From Glaciibacter superstes DSM 21135 (GTDB lineage Bacteria > Actinomycetota > Actinomycetes > Actinomycetales > Microbacteriaceae), in NCBI RefSeq assembly GCF_000421145.1, contig NZ_ATWH01000006.1, positions 62,001 to 126,000 on the forward strand: 64,000 bases of DNA, in the 5' to 3' direction. Position numbers and translations under genes: made by a program. The notes beneath the pieces are model-generated. The model was not told where the DNA came from, made no database searches, and saw only the letters and a program-made list of their open reading frames with translations. Positions within the stretch are counted from its first letter, which is position 1, and every line of letters begins with the position of its first letter. This document shows positions 47,755-58,678 of this stretch, piece after piece.

Positions 47755-48660
47755 TTAAGAGAGCACATCCCGGGTGAGGAAGCGCCCATAGGCCAGTGCC
47801 CCGAAGACGGCGATGTAACCGAGTTGCAGGAGCGCGTTCGCGCCGAAGGACTCCCAGGCAATCGGCTGCCTGAGCAGGTCGGCGAAGCTGAGCCAGTAAT
47901 GACTGAACAGCCACGGATGCAGCCAGTCCAGTTGGGGCAGCGCACCGAGTACCTGCGACACCACGGACAGGACGATGGTGGCGGCCATCGCGCCGACGGG
48001 TACGTCTGTCAGCGTCGAGATGAACAGGCCGATGGCGGACAGCCCAAGCAGGGACACGGTCACGAACGCGGTAATCAGCAACAAGCGGACAATCGACTCG
48101 CTGAAGCCGATAGTGTCACCCGACAACAACGTCACCGGACCGACAGGAAACAGGGCGAGACCGATACCGACACCGGTAACCACAACGACCAGGGTGGCGC
48201 AGACACAGAACGCGGCGGCCCCGACGTACTTGACGATAAGCAATCGCACCCGCCCGGCGGGGGCGACAAGCAGGTACCGCAATGTGCCGTGACTGGCTTC
48301 GCCCGCGATCGTGTCCCCCGCCACCACGCCGACCGTCAGGGGCAGGAACAGCGGAATCGACACCACAAGCGCCGTGACCGCCACAAAGAGACCGTTCTGG
48401 GTGATTTGGTCGAGGAACTGCGGACCCCGCCCGCTCTGGCGCGTCGAATTCGTCACCCGCACGGCAACGGCGATCAGGATCGGAACAGCGGCCAACGCCG
48501 CCAGCATCGCCCACGTTCGCCGGCGACGATAAAGCACGCTCAGTTCTGAGACGAACAGGGCGAGACCGACGGAATGCCGCGCCACGCGTCCGGTGCCCGT
48601 CGCCCAGTTGCCGGACTGTCGCGCCGTAGCCTTGTCTAGCTCTCCCGCACTATCCGGCAA
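47755..48660 (-). CDS. ABC-2 type transporter permease
   Basis: 301 residues if started at the TTG at 48660, where GAAGGA lies 7 nt upstream; a GTG at 48585 is an alternative, and the open frame runs higher. Six hydrophobic spans alternate with short loops (for example WAMLAALAAVPILIAVAV, LFVAVTALVVSIPLFLPLTV), the ABC-2 exporter layout with the GEASHGTLRYLLVAP loop. It overlaps the ATPase stop by 11 nt and is its partner. The substrate is unknown. Confidence 0.85.
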   Translation of the reverse strand: MPDSAGELDKATARQSGNWATGTGRVARHSVGLALFVSELSVLYRRRRTWAMLAALAAVPILIAVAVRVTNSTRQSGRGPQFLDQITQNGLFVAVTALVVSIPLFLPLTVGVVAGDTIAGEASHGTLRYLLVAPAGRVRLLIVKYVGAAAFCVCATLVVVVTGVGIGLALFPVGPVTLLSGDTIGFSESIVRLLLITAFVTVSLLGLSAIGLFISTLTDVPVGAMAATIVLSVVSQVLGALPQLDWLHPWLFSHYWLSFADLLRQPIAWESFGANALLQLGYIAVFGALAYGRFLTRDVLS

Positions 48661-49633
48661 CGTCGAATCCTTCCCCGGTGAGTGCCACAAATTGGTCTTC
48701 GAGGCTTCCCTCGTCGACGACGAATCCACGAACGCGCACGCCACCGGCCACCAGGGCCGCGACGATGTCCTCCGCCCTCACGTCCAGCACGCCGACCGCC
48801 GCAGTGACGAATTCGTCCTCACCAGAGCGGATCTGCTCCCCGCGTTCTCGCGCGACCTCATCGACGCTGAGCCCCAGGCTGCCCAGAACGACCCGTGCGC
48901 TGGGGAGATCCGGTGTTCGCACGCGCACTCGTGTCTCGCCCCTGCTGCGCAACTGATCGATGGTTCCCTGCGCCACCAGGCGACCGGTGCTCATCACGGC
49001 CGCATGGGTACAGATCTGCTCGATCTCGGCCAGCAGATGACTGGAGACGAATACCGTTGTGCCGTCGCCGGACAGTGAACGGATGAGGCTGCGCACTTCC
49101 CTGGTTCCCTGCGGGTCGAGACCATTGGTGGGTTCGTCGAGCATCAGCAGCTCACGGGGTCTGAGAATGGCATTCGCGATGCCCAGCCGCTGTTTCATAC
49201 CGAGGGAGTATGCCCCCACCCTCTTGCCTGCCGCGTGCGCCAGTCCGACCCGTTCGAGGGATTCGGCGACGCGAGCGTCGCGGGTCGCAGAAGGGGCCTG
49301 GCGATCCGCCGTGTCGAGCCTGTGCAGGTTCGCTGCTCCAGACAGGAACGGGTAGAACGCGGGCCCTTCGACCAAGGCACCCACTCGCGGCAGGACATCG
49401 TGGAACTCGCTGGGCATCTCGCTGCCGAGAACCCGAATCTGACCGCTGGACGCAGACGCGAGTCCGAGCAGCATCCGGATGGTGGTGGTCTTGCCAGAGC
49501 CGTTCGGGCCGAGAAACCCGAAGACGGATCCGCGCGGAACCGCAAGATCGATCTGGTCGACTGCGGCCTGGTGTCCGAACCGCTTCGTCAGCCCGCGCGT
49601 TTCTATAGCCAGGTCTCCAGCTGACCGAGTCAC
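48650..49633 (-). CDS. ABC exporter ATP-binding protein
   Basis: 327 residues from the GTG at 49633, 25 nt after the LolA-like gene; the upstream open frame is low complexity. Walker A FLGPNGSGKTTTIRML (about 41-56), signature YSLGMKQRLGIANA, Walker B LLMLDEPTNGLD and H-loop VSSHLLAEIE are intact; the pattern is that of CcmA/DrrA-type exporters. It pairs with the ABC-2 permease downstream. Confidence 0.93.
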   Translation of the reverse strand: MTRSAGDLAIETRGLTKRFGHQAAVDQIDLAVPRGSVFGFLGPNGSGKTTTIRMLLGLASASSGQIRVLGSEMPSEFHDVLPRVGALVEGPAFYPFLSGAANLHRLDTADRQAPSATRDARVAESLERVGLAHAAGKRVGAYSLGMKQRLGIANAILRPRELLMLDEPTNGLDPQGTREVRSLIRSLSGDGTTVFVSSHLLAEIEQICTHAAVMSTGRLVAQGTIDQLRSRGETRVRVRTPDLPSARVVLGSLGLSVDEVARERGEQIRSGEDEFVTAAVGVLDVRAEDIVAALVAGGVRVRGFVVDEGSLEDQFVALTGEGFDVAG

Positions 49634-49658
49634 GTCGCCCGGCCAGGGGCCAGGCGGC

Positions 49659-50840
49659 TCAGCCGACACTCGCGGTGGCGGCGGCCTGGAGCTGATCGGC
49701 CGCGACCGCGCCGGCGAAGACCCGGCCGTCATCGGTCACCAAGACGTTGACCAGCGAGCTGGAAAGCAACATTCCGCCATTCACGGCCTGACCAAGCTGG
49801 GTCAGCAGTGGCGAAGCAGCCAGTTCGCCCGATACGGTGCCGGCCGCCAGTTCGATAACGGATGCCCAGCCAGTGCCTGAGACAACCGGCTGGTGCATGC
49901 TTTGCTCGCCCGACGTTCCGGCTGGATCGTGTGCTGAGTTTTCGTGTGCTGGGTTTTCGTGTGCTAGGTCGTCATGTGCAGGGAGTTCCTGCTCTTCGAC
50001 CGTTGCGCCCGGCGGTGGTGTGAAGGCAAACAACTCCGCACCAGGAGTGTCGAGGCTGAGCTCGGTGAAGCCGAGCTCGAAGGCCGGCTCGGTTTCGCCA
50101 CGTGCCTGTACCGCGACGCGCAGCGGGAGGCCGGTTGCGGCATCCACTGCCATCGAGACTGACCCGACCAGGGTGTCGTCCGAGCGGGGCGTGAGCACCA
50201 GGGTGTACACCTCGCGACCGGCGACCCTGTCGTCGGTGCCGACCGTCACCACGGTGCTGGAGTCGATCTCGCCCAGGAACTTCTCTGCGAGCTGTGCCGG
50301 TGTCTGTACGCTGCCAGTCCCATACGCTTCAGGGCTGTGCGATTCCGGGCTGGGCGCTTCAGGGCTGGGCGAGGGAGGCACGCCATCGTCGACGTCCCGG
50401 TCGGGAATCGTCACCCGGGTAGCCGCGTTCTCCGATGAGTCGTAGAGCCAGACGTCGTTCCCGTTGCGGATCAGGTCGCGCTCGGCCAGGTCGTCGAGTA
50501 CCTGGAGGCGCAGCTTCGACGGTCCGTCAAGAAAGACCCGGGTGGAGTGGGATCCGGTCAGCAGCCCCAGCATCGACGCCACCCCTGCTGTTGCGGACGA
50601 ACCACCCGACGGAAGCTCGGGAAGGCCGAGGTTCGACGACTGCGAGAGCGTGCCGGAAAGGGCATCCACCGAACTCTCGCCGACCAGCTGAAGGATCTCT
50701 TCCGGTGACTTGTCCGGAAGGTCGACTGCAGCGCCTGCCTGGCTGGGCAGCACGATGACGCCGACGGCAATGACCGCCGGGACGACAGCGGCAGGCAACC
50801 AGCGAAGCCAGTTTCGAGATGTCGGGGTCAGCGATGCCAT
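49659..50840 (-). CDS. LolA-like exported protein of an ABC exporter operon
   Basis: 393 residues. The N-terminus has a basic start and hydrophobic span WLPAAVVPAVIAVGVIVL ending near AGAAVD, a likely signal peptide or anchor. The body (about 65-300) resembles LolA/RseB-type lipoprotein-binding folds, with STRVFLDGPSKLRLQVLD and AVDAATGLPLRVAV. Two low-complexity inserts built from 15-bp repeats, SPEAPSPESHSPEA and AHENPAHENSAHD, lie near 155 and 295. It is followed by the ATPase and permease of an ABC exporter, so a role in moving or sensing a lipidic substrate at the membrane is inferred. Confidence 0.8.
   Translation of the reverse strand: MASLTPTSRNWLRWLPAAVVPAVIAVGVIVLPSQAGAAVDLPDKSPEEILQLVGESSVDALSGTLSQSSNLGLPELPSGGSSATAGVASMLGLLTGSHSTRVFLDGPSKLRLQVLDDLAERDLIRNGNDVWLYDSSENAATRVTIPDRDVDDGVPPSPSPEAPSPESHSPEAYGTGSVQTPAQLAEKFLGEIDSSTVVTVGTDDRVAGREVYTLVLTPRSDDTLVGSVSMAVDAATGLPLRVAVQARGETEPAFELGFTELSLDTPGAELFAFTPPPGATVEEQELPAHDDLAHENPAHENSAHDPAGTSGEQSMHQPVVSGTGWASVIELAAGTVSGELAASPLLTQLGQAVNGGMLLSSSLVNVLVTDDGRVFAGAVAADQLQAAATASVG
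49921..49980 (-). repeat. 15-bp coding repeats in the LolA-like gene (C-terminal insert)
   Basis: Units gctgagttttcgtgt (49933), gctgggttttcgtgt (49948) and gctaggtcgtcatgt (49963) encode the AHEN(P/S) pentapeptide repeat. Confidence 0.8.
50328..50372 (-). repeat. 15-bp coding repeats in the LolA-like gene (central insert)
   Basis: Units ttcagggctgtgcga (50328), ttccgggctgggcgc (50343), ttcagggctgggcga (50358) encode the SPE(A/S) pentapeptide repeat. Confidence 0.8.
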
Positions 50841-50937
50841 GAAATGACGCTACACCTGCAACATGTCGCACGCACAGGTGGTAGCTGCGAACTCCGTGTG
50901 AGAGTGCGCCAGCCGTGCGAACGTGCCCCGCCGCTCC

Positions 50938-50975
50938 CGGCGAGCAGCGGGGCGCAGCGGCGAGCAGCGGGGCGC
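50938..50975 (-). repeat. 18-bp direct repeat after pyk
   Basis: cggcgagcagcggggcgc occurs at 50938 and 50958, with 2 bp between, ending 8 nt past the pyk stop and about 100 nt before the LolA-like gene. Another 3'-end duplication. Confidence 0.75.
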
Positions 50976-50983
50976 TGAGCCTC

Positions 50984-52429
50984 CTACTTCCTGGCGTACG
51001 CGGGGGCGACCTCATTGTGCGCGTCTCCGACCCTGTGCACCCGGATGTCGTTGGTGGAGCCGACGATCCCGGGAGGAGAACCGGAGATCACCACGACCTT
51101 ATCGCCGACCTCGGCCAGCCCCTGGCCAAGCAGGATGTCGTCAACCTGTCCGAACATGGAGTCAGTGTGGGTCACCGGATCGACCAGATATGTCTGCACA
51201 CCCCACGAGAGCGCCAGGCGCCGACGGATCGCCGGGTCAGGCGTGAACGCGAGCATCGGGATATTCGCACGCAGTCGGGCCATCCGGCGCGCCGAGTCAC
51301 CGGACTCCGTGAAGATGCAGAGGAACTTCGCTTCGACGAAGTCCGCGATCTCGGTCGCGGCGAGAGTGATCGCCCCGCCCTGTGTACGCGGTTTCGTCGT
51401 CAGTGGCAGGATGCGGTCGAGACCGTGGATCTCGGTCGAGTCGACGATGCGAGCCATGGTCTGCACCGTGACGACCGGATACTCGCCAACGCTGGTCTCG
51501 CCACTCAGCATGACGGCATCCGCACCGTCGAGCACGGCATTGGCGACGTCGGAAGTCTCGGCACGCGTCGGAACCGGGCTGTGGATCATCGACTCGAGCA
51601 TCTGCGTCGCGACGATCACCGGCTTCGCCATCCTGCGCGCGAGCTCAACAGCCTGCTTCTGCACGATCGGCACCGCCTCGAGCGGGAGTTCGACACCCAG
51701 GTCACCGCGGGCGACCATGATCGCGTCGAACGCGTCAACGATCTCTTCGAGGTGATCGACGGCCTGCGGCTTCTCGATCTTCGCGATCACCGGTACGCGG
51801 CGCCCTTCTTCCGCCATGATCTCGTGAACCCGCTTCACGTCGACGGCGTTCCGCACGAACGACAGCGCGATCAGGTCAGCGCCGAGTTTCAGGCCCCAGC
51901 GCAGGTCGTCCTCATCCTTCTCGGACAGCGCGGGCACGTTGACCGCAACACCGGGCAGGTTGATTCCCTTGTTGTTCGAGACGGCACCGGCCACGATCAC
52001 CTTGGTGGTGACGACGGTGTCGTCGCTCGAGGTGACTTCGACCTTGACCTTGCCATCGTCGATGAGCAGGAAGTCACCAGGGTTCACATCCTGCGGAAGC
52101 CCCTTGTACGTGGTTCCGGAGAGTTCCTTGGTTCCGACGACGTCTTCCGTCGTGATCTTGAAGATGTCGCCGACGGCCAGATCGTACGGGCCGCCCTCGA
52201 ACTTTCCGAGCCGGATCTTCGGCCCCTGCAGGTCGACCATCACTGCGACGGCGCGGCCGGAATCGTTCGCGGCCTTTCTGACGTTTGCGTAGACACCCTC
52301 GTGCACGTCGTAGCTGCCGTGGCTGAGGTTCATCCGACAGACATCGACACCGGCATCGATGAGTGCCCGGATCTGCTCATAGCTCGAGGCCGACGGCCCG
52401 AGGGTGGCGACGATTTTCGCGCGTCTCAT
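50984..52429 (-). CDS. pyk: pyruvate kinase
   Basis: 481 residues from the ATG at 52429; the upstream extension lacks family similarity. AKIVATLGPSA (4-14), MNLSHGSYDVHEG (about 37-49), the active-site IAKIEKPQAVDH and MVARGDLGVELPLE, and the SGETSVGEYPVVTV loop are all present. It makes pyruvate and ATP from phosphoenolpyruvate, the last glycolytic step. It is downstream of gltBD in order but separate. Confidence 0.97.
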   Translation of the reverse strand: MRRAKIVATLGPSASSYEQIRALIDAGVDVCRMNLSHGSYDVHEGVYANVRKAANDSGRAVAVMVDLQGPKIRLGKFEGGPYDLAVGDIFKITTEDVVGTKELSGTTYKGLPQDVNPGDFLLIDDGKVKVEVTSSDDTVVTTKVIVAGAVSNNKGINLPGVAVNVPALSEKDEDDLRWGLKLGADLIALSFVRNAVDVKRVHEIMAEEGRRVPVIAKIEKPQAVDHLEEIVDAFDAIMVARGDLGVELPLEAVPIVQKQAVELARRMAKPVIVATQMLESMIHSPVPTRAETSDVANAVLDGADAVMLSGETSVGEYPVVTVQTMARIVDSTEIHGLDRILPLTTKPRTQGGAITLAATEIADFVEAKFLCIFTESGDSARRMARLRANIPMLAFTPDPAIRRRLALSWGVQTYLVDPVTHTDSMFGQVDDILLGQGLAEVGDKVVVISGSPPGIVGSTNDIRVHRVGDAHNEVAPAYARK

Positions 52430-52520
52430 ACTGATGGATCTCCGGTTTCCGCGCCGGAATGGCGCATTGGGGCTTTTCTGGCTTGGCACCGTACTCGTGC
52501 CTTTGGGTATGGGGGGAAAG

Positions 52521-53978
52521 TCAGATGACGAAGGGCCGGTCGGTGGGCTTCACCGGGGCCGGCAGCAGTGTATCTCCTTCGAGGAAACGGTCAACTGCGG
52601 ATGCCGCTGCCCGCCCTTCTGCGATCGCCCAGACGATGAGGGACTGGCCGCGGCCGGCATCTCCGGCAACAAACACGCCCTCGTGACTGGTTTGGTAATC
52701 CCCATCACGTTCGACATTACCCCGCTCGTCGAACGGAAGCTGAAGCTGGTGCGAGAGATCCTGTGATTCAGGTCCGGTGAACCCGAGCGAAAGAAGCACC
52801 AGGTCGGCGGGAATCTCACGTTCGCTGCCGGCCTTCGGCACGCGGCGACCGTCAAGGTATTCGGTCTCGGCGACCCTGATCGCTCGCACTTCCCCTGCCT
52901 CATTCGAGAGAAACTCCACCGTCGAAGCGAGGTATTGGCGGGTGCCGCCTTCTTCGTGGGCGCTCGATACCTCGAAGAGGGTCGGTGACAATGGCCACGG
53001 CTGGTGGTCTGGGCGGGTGGTGCCCGGCTGTGTTCCGATGGCCAGGTTGGTGACGGATGCCGCCAGCTGGCGGTGCGCGGTGCCGATGCAGTCTGCGCCG
53101 GTGTCGCCGCCGCCGAGGACGACCACGTGCTTGCCCTCTGCCGTGATCTGTCCGTCGACCCTGTCGCCGGCGCCGACCTTGTTCTGCTGCACCAGGTACT
53201 CCATGGCGAAGTGCACACCTGGCAGGTCGCGGCCGGGGATGGGCAGGTCGCGCGGCACCATCGCACCGGTGGCGATCACCACTGCGTCATACCGGGAGCG
53301 CAACTCATCCCAGCTCATGTCTACTCCGATCGACACGCCGGCACGGAACCTGGTGCCCTCCGCCGTCATCTGGGCGAGGCGGGCTTCCAGGTGCTTCTTC
53401 TCCATCTTGAAGTCAGGAATGCCGTATCGCAGCAGTCCGCCGATACGGTCGTCCCGCTCGAAGACGGCCACCGTGTGCCCGGCGCGGGTAAGCTGCTGGG
53501 CTGCAGCGAGTCCGGCCGGACCCGAACCGACGACGGCAACGGTCTTACCGGTCAGTCGCCCAGGAGGCTGCGGCTGTACCCAGCCGTTGGCGAACGCCTG
53601 GTCGATGATCGAGACCTCGACCTGCTTGATCGTGACGGCTGGCTGGTTGATGCCGAGCACGCACGATGACTCGCAGGGTGCAGGGCACAGCCTCCCGGTG
53701 AACTCGGGGAAGTTGTTGGTGGCGTGCAGCCGCTCGATGGCCTGGTGGCCCTCGTCGCGCCAGATGAGGTCATTCCACTCTGGAATCAGGTTGCCCAGCG
53801 GGCAGCCCTGGTGACAGAACGGCACGCCGCAGTCCATGCAGCGACCGGCCTGACGCTTGAGCACGGCAGAATCGCCGGCTTCATAGACCTCTTTCCAGTC
53901 CATGAGGCGAACAGATACCGGGCGCCGGGCGGGAAGTTCGCGCTCGGTGTTCTTCAGGAAACCCTTGGGGTCAGCCAT
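52521..53978 (-). CDS. gltD: glutamate synthase small subunit
   Basis: 485 residues. The N-terminal Fe-S ligands are in [17 protein letters not shown] (about 47-63) and [13 protein letters not shown] (about 96-108); FAD and NADPH sites are [15 protein letters not shown] and [12 protein letters not shown]. It passes electrons from NADPH to the large subunit in NADPH-dependent glutamate synthesis. It overlaps the gltB stop by 8 nt. Confidence 0.97.
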   Translation of the reverse strand: MADPKGFLKNTERELPARRPVSVRLMDWKEVYEAGDSAVLKRQAGRCMDCGVPFCHQGCPLGNLIPEWNDLIWRDEGHQAIERLHATNNFPEFTGRLCPAPCESSCVLGINQPAVTIKQVEVSIIDQAFANGWVQPQPPGRLTGKTVAVVGSGPAGLAAAQQLTRAGHTVAVFERDDRIGGLLRYGIPDFKMEKKHLEARLAQMTAEGTRFRAGVSIGVDMSWDELRSRYDAVVIATGAMVPRDLPIPGRDLPGVHFAMEYLVQQNKVGAGDRVDGQITAEGKHVVVLGGGDTGADCIGTAHRQLAASVTNLAIGTQPGTTRPDHQPWPLSPTLFEVSSAHEEGGTRQYLASTVEFLSNEAGEVRAIRVAETEYLDGRRVPKAGSEREIPADLVLLSLGFTGPESQDLSHQLQLPFDERGNVERDGDYQTSHEGVFVAGDAGRGQSLIVWAIAEGRAAASAVDRFLEGDTLLPAPVKPTDRPFVI

Positions 53979-56900
53979 TCGTCACCTCCAGGATGCGGTT
54001 CCAGACGACGTCGCCGTCTGGGTCGAGGCCTTCATCGAGAGCTGTGCGCCTGGTCTCCAGAACAGCGGCGTAGTCACGTGGCAGGACTTTGACAAACTCG
54101 GACATCGTCTTGGCAGGGTCGGCGAGTAGCCTGGCGGCCAGGGCGGAGCCTGTCTCGGCGAGGTGTTGTTCAAGCAGATCGCGCACGATCTCCGTGTCCG
54201 CGCTCCCGAGCGGCAGGAGCTCAAGCTCTCCCGCGTCGAGGGACTGGCGGTTCACCGCCTCCGTGCGGAGCCGGTACACGTACGCCGTCCCTCCCGACAT
54301 CCCTGCGCCGAAGTTGCGACCGGTGCTTCCCAAGATCACGGCGAGACCGCCGGTCATGTACTCGAGAGCGTGATCGCCGACGCCTTCGACGACGGCGGTC
54401 GCACCGGAGTTTCGCACCAGGAAACGCTCACCGACGATTCCGCGGATGAACATGCTCCCCTGGGTCGCTCCATAACCGATGACGTTGCCCGCGATCACGT
54501 TGCGTTCGGCCGCGAACACGCTCCCTGGGTCTGGCCGCACGATGATCTGGCCGCCGGAGAGACCCTTGCCGACGTAGTCATTCGAGTCGCCGACGAGACG
54601 CAACGTGATTCCGCTCGGCAGGAACGCCCCGAAGGACTGTCCGGCAGAGCCGCTGAGGGTGACGTCGATTGTTCCTGTGGGAAGTCCGTGCTCACCGTGC
54701 CGCAGAGTCACCTCGTGCCCGAGCATGGTTCCGACCGCACGTTCGGTGTTGCGGATCGGCAGGCTGATCTGTACCGGCCCGCCGTTCTCGAGCGCGCTTC
54801 TGCTCTGGCGGATCAACTCGTTGTCGAAGTGCGCGTCGAGATCATGCTCCTGGGGCCTGCTGAACCGGCGGGGCTCTGCACCGGAGAAGTCCGGGCCGAC
54901 CAGGATCGGAGTCAGGTCAAGGCCAGACGCCTTCCAATGCTCAAGGGCGCCGTCCATGTCGAGGAGTTCATGGTGCCCGACTGCTTCCTCCAGCGAGCGA
55001 TAGCCGAGTTCGGCGAGGTACTCCCTGACTTCCTGTGCGATGAACTCGAAGAAGTTCACCACGTATTCTGCTTTGCCGCTGAAGCGCTTTCGCAGCTCGG
55101 GATTCTGCGTCGCAACCCCCACCGGGCAGGTGTCCAGGTGGCAAACACGCATCATGATGCAACCCTCAACGATCAGCGGTGCGGTCGCAAACCCGAACTC
55201 CTCTGCTCCGAGCAGGGCGCCGACGATGACATCGCGGCCGGTTTTCAGCTGCCCGTCGACCTGCACCACCACGCGCTCGCGCATGCCGTTCAGCATGAGC
55301 GTCTGCTGCGTCTCGGCCAGGCCAAGCTCCCACGGTGTTCCGGCGTGCTTGAGGGAGTTGAGAGGGCTTGCACCTGTGCCGCCGTCATGGCCGGACACCA
55401 GAATCACGTCCGAGAGTGCCTTCGCAACCCCCGCAGCAACCGCCCCGATACCGGACTGGCTGACCAGCTTGGTGTGGATTCTGGCCTTCGGGTTGGCGCG
55501 CTTGAGATCGAAGATCAACTGCTTGAGGTCTTCGATCGAGTAGATGTCATGGTGCGGTGGCGGCGAGATCAGCCCGACCCCGGCCGTCGCGTGTCGGGTG
55601 CGGGCCACCCAGGGGTACACCTTCGTGGGTGGCAGCTGACCACCCTCCCCCGGCTTTGCACCCTGCGCGAGCTTGATCTGGATGTCTTCGGCATGGGTGA
55701 GGTACATGCTGGTGACCCCGAACCGCCCGGATGCGACCTGCTTGATCGCGCTCCGGCGCTCTGGATCGAGCAACCGCTCGAGATCTTCGCCGCCCTCCCC
55801 CGTGTTCGACTTCGCGCCCAGGCGGTTCATGGCGATCGCGAGTGTCTCGTGTGCCTCCTGCGAGATCGACCCGTAACTCATGGCCCCGGTCGAGAATCGC
55901 TTGACGATCGACTCCACTGATTCGACGTCGTCGAGCGGGATCGGCATGCGGGCACCGGTCTTGAGTTTGAACATGCCGCGCAGCGTCATCAGGGTCTCTG
56001 CCTGGTCGTCAACCAGCTTCGTGTACTCGCGGAACACGTCATAACGCCTGGTGCGGGTGGAATGCTGCAGTCGGAACACCGTCTCTGGGTTGAACAGATG
56101 AGGTGAACCGTCCCTGCGCCACTGGTACTCCCCACCGGTCGCGAGGCGTTCGTGGGCCGTGACCACGGCATCCTCCGGGTACGCGGAGGTGTGCCTGTCC
56201 AGGTTCTCAGCCGCGATGGTCTCGAGGCCGACACCGCCGAGCTTGCTCGTGGTTCCGGTGAAGTACTGGTCGATGAACTCCTGGCCGAGGCCGAGCGCTT
56301 CGAAGGCCTGTGCCCCGGCGTAGGAAGAGACGGTTGAGATACCCATTTTCGACATGATCTTCAGCACGCCCTTGCCGAGCGCCTTAATCACGTTGCGGAC
56401 CGCCTGCTCAGGAGTGACGCCGGTGATGAATCCGCTGCGTACCAGGTCTTCGCACGATTCCATGGCGAGGTACGGGTTGACCGCAGAAGCGCCGTAACCG
56501 ATCAGCAGGGCAACCTGGTGCACCTCGCGAACGTCGCCAGCTTCGACGATGAGTCCGACCCGCATCCGGTTCTCTGTACGGATCAGGTGGTGGTGCACAG
56601 CTGCGATGAGCAGAAGCGACGGGATGGGAGCGAGGTCTTTGTTCGAGTCCCGGTCGGAGAGCACGATGAAATGAGCGCCGGCCGCGATCGCCTCGTCGAC
56701 CTCGGCGCAGATCGCGTCCAGGCGGTTCGCCAGGGCGCTTGGACCCTCGTCGAATCGATAGAGACCGCGCACAGTGTGGGTGGTGCGACTGCCGGGCGCC
56801 GTGTCGATGTGCTGGATCTTGGCGAGTTCGTCATTGTCGATCACGGGGAAGTCGAGTACCACCTGCCTGGCGTGCTCTTCACCGGCGGAGAGCAGGTTGC

Positions 56901-58548
56901 GCTCCGGCCCGATGCCGAGTTGCAGGGAGGTGACGACCTCTTCCCTGATCGAGTCCAACGGCGGGTTGGTGACCTGCGCGAACTGTTGGGTGAAGTAGTC
57001 GAACAGTAGACGGGGGCGCTTGCTGAGCACGGCGATGGGTGTGTCTGATCCCATGGCTCCGAGCGGCTCAGCGCCGGTGCGTGCCATCGGAGCGAGTAGG
57101 ATGCGCACTTCCTCCTCCGTGTAGCCGAAGGTGCGCTGGCGACGTACAACGGATGCCGGCGGGTGCACGATGTGCTCTCGTTCAGGCAGGTCGGCGAGGT
57201 TGATGCGCCCGGCCTCCAGCCAGTCGCCCCATGGCTCGCTCGCGGCAAGTTCTGCCTTGATCTCGTCATCTTCGATGAGACGCCCGGCGACCGTGTCGAC
57301 GAGGAACATCTTGCCGGGGCGCAGGCGTCCCTTGCGTACAACGCGGCTTGGGTCGATATCGAGGACACCGATCTCGCTGGCAAGGACGACCAGCCCGTCA
57401 TCGGTGATCAGGTAGCGGCCGGGCCGGAGGCCGTTGCGGTCGAGCGTCGCGCCGACCAGCGAACCGTCGGTGAAGACGATCGCCGCCGGGCCGTCCCACG
57501 GCTCCATCAGCATCGAGTGGTACTCGTAGAAATCGCGCCTGGTGGCGTCAAGACCCGGCTGGTTCTCCCAGGCCTCCGGCACCATCATCATCACCGCGTG
57601 CGGCAGGGATCGCCCGGAGAGACTGAGCAGTTCGACCACCTCGTCGAACGACGCAGAGTCGCTTGCACCCGGGGTGACGATCGGAAGCAAGGGGGCGATG
57701 TCACCGAGCAGTTCGGACTCGAGCTGGGACTGGCGAGCCCGCATCCAGTTGCGGTTTCCCTGCACAGTGTTGATCTCGCCGTTGTGGGCGATCATCCGGA
57801 ACGGCTGGGCAAGTGGCCACGACGGAAAGGTGTTCGTGGAGTACCGGGAGTGCACCAGGGCGAGCGTGGAGGCGAACCGCTCGTCGGAGAGGTCTGGGTA
57901 GAACGGCTCGAGTTGCAGCGTGGTGACCATGCCCTTGTAGACCAGGGTGCGGCACGACAGCGATGCGCAATAGAGCTCCAGTTCCCGCTCTGCGCGCTTG
58001 CGCAGCCGGAAGGCCTGGCGGTCGAGCTCGATTCCACCGAGGGATGCACCGGACGCGTTCGTGCGCTTGCTCTGGAGGAACAGCTGCTGGATGGCCGGCA
58101 TGGCGGCGCGAGCAAGGTTTCCCACTTCGTCAGGTCGCACGGGGACCTCGCGCCAGCCGAGAACATCGAGACCTTCTGTCGCCGCGAGGGCCGCCAGTTG
58201 TCGCTTGATGGCGCTGCGCGCTGTCGGATCAGTCGGGAGGAAGACGTTGCCGACGGCATACCTGCCAGGGGCCGGCAGGGTGAAGCCAGTGACGGCGCGG
58301 AGGAAGAGATCGGGGATCTGCGTGATGATGCCCGCGCCGTCACCGGTTCCGGCATCGGAGCCGACGGCGCCCCTGTGCTCCAGGTTGCGCAGTGCGTCGA
58401 GGGCGGCGGTGATGATGTCGTGCCCCGGTGTGCCCCGGAGCGTGGCCACCATGGCCAGCCCACAGGCATCCCGTTCGTCGGCGGGGTCGTAGAGTCCTTG
58501 CCGCTCCGGGATCATGCCGAACCGGGAGTGGGGAGCTGTCACTGCCAT
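53971..58548 (-). CDS. gltB: glutamate synthase large subunit
   Basis: 1525 residues, full length. The class II glutaminase Cys is in [11 protein letters not shown] (Cys about 29), so the first residues form a short propeptide. The FMN/synthase domain has [29 protein letters not shown] and [13 protein letters not shown], with the 3Fe-4S cluster in [17 protein letters not shown]. The C-terminal GXGXG beta-helix ends the chain. It makes two glutamates from glutamine and 2-oxoglutarate. Confidence 0.97.
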   Translation of the reverse strand: MAVTAPHSRFGMIPERQGLYDPADERDACGLAMVATLRGTPGHDIITAALDALRNLEHRGAVGSDAGTGDGAGIITQIPDLFLRAVTGFTLPAPGRYAVGNVFLPTDPTARSAIKRQLAALAATEGLDVLGWREVPVRPDEVGNLARAAMPAIQQLFLQSKRTNASGASLGGIELDRQAFRLRKRAERELELYCASLSCRTLVYKGMVTTLQLEPFYPDLSDERFASTLALVHSRYSTNTFPSWPLAQPFRMIAHNGEINTVQGNRNWMRARQSQLESELLGDIAPLLPIVTPGASDSASFDEVVELLSLSGRSLPHAVMMMVPEAWENQPGLDATRRDFYEYHSMLMEPWDGPAAIVFTDGSLVGATLDRNGLRPGRYLITDDGLVVLASEIGVLDIDPSRVVRKGRLRPGKMFLVDTVAGRLIEDDEIKAELAASEPWGDWLEAGRINLADLPEREHIVHPPASVVRRQRTFGYTEEEVRILLAPMARTGAEPLGAMGSDTPIAVLSKRPRLLFDYFTQQFAQVTNPPLDSIREEVVTSLQLGIGPERNLLSAGEEHARQVVLDFPVIDNDELAKIQHIDTAPGSRTTHTVRGLYRFDEGPSALANRLDAICAEVDEAIAAGAHFIVLSDRDSNKDLAPIPSLLLIAAVHHHLIRTENRMRVGLIVEAGDVREVHQVALLIGYGASAVNPYLAMESCEDLVRSGFITGVTPEQAVRNVIKALGKGVLKIMSKMGISTVSSYAGAQAFEALGLGQEFIDQYFTGTTSKLGGVGLETIAAENLDRHTSAYPEDAVVTAHERLATGGEYQWRRDGSPHLFNPETVFRLQHSTRTRRYDVFREYTKLVDDQAETLMTLRGMFKLKTGARMPIPLDDVESVESIVKRFSTGAMSYGSISQEAHETLAIAMNRLGAKSNTGEGGEDLERLLDPERRSAIKQVASGRFGVTSMYLTHAEDIQIKLAQGAKPGEGGQLPPTKVYPWVARTRHATAGVGLISPPPHHDIYSIEDLKQLIFDLKRANPKARIHTKLVSQSGIGAVAAGVAKALSDVILVSGHDGGTGASPLNSLKHAGTPWELGLAETQQTLMLNGMRERVVVQVDGQLKTGRDVIVGALLGAEEFGFATAPLIVEGCIMMRVCHLDTCPVGVATQNPELRKRFSGKAEYVVNFFEFIAQEVREYLAELGYRSLEEAVGHHELLDMDGALEHWKASGLDLTPILVGPDFSGAEPRRFSRPQEHDLDAHFDNELIRQSRSALENGGPVQISLPIRNTERAVGTMLGHEVTLRHGEHGLPTGTIDVTLSGSAGQSFGAFLPSGITLRLVGDSNDYVGKGLSGGQIIVRPDPGSVFAAERNVIAGNVIGYGATQGSMFIRGIVGERFLVRNSGATAVVEGVGDHALEYMTGGLAVILGSTGRNFGAGMSGGTAYVYRLRTEAVNRQSLDAGELELLPLGSADTEIVRDLLEQHLAETGSALAARLLADPAKTMSEFVKVLPRDYAAVLETRRTALDEGLDPDGDVVWNRILEVTNG

Positions 58549-58678
58549 TGATCGTCCTCACGTTGTGAATGGCACTGCACAGGCAGTACCGAGGGACGAC
58601 GCTGGCCCGCTCAGGGGATGGAAACCGGCCAGTCGAAGAAGGGGACGAGGCCGGGACACAAATCGGGGGTTACCCGGT

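Noticed and set aside
50915-52528. 537-residue open frame antisense to pyk
   Set aside because: Shadow of pyk; no recognisable domain.
57163-58551. 462-residue open frame antisense to gltB
   Set aside because: Shadow of gltB in GC-rich sequence.
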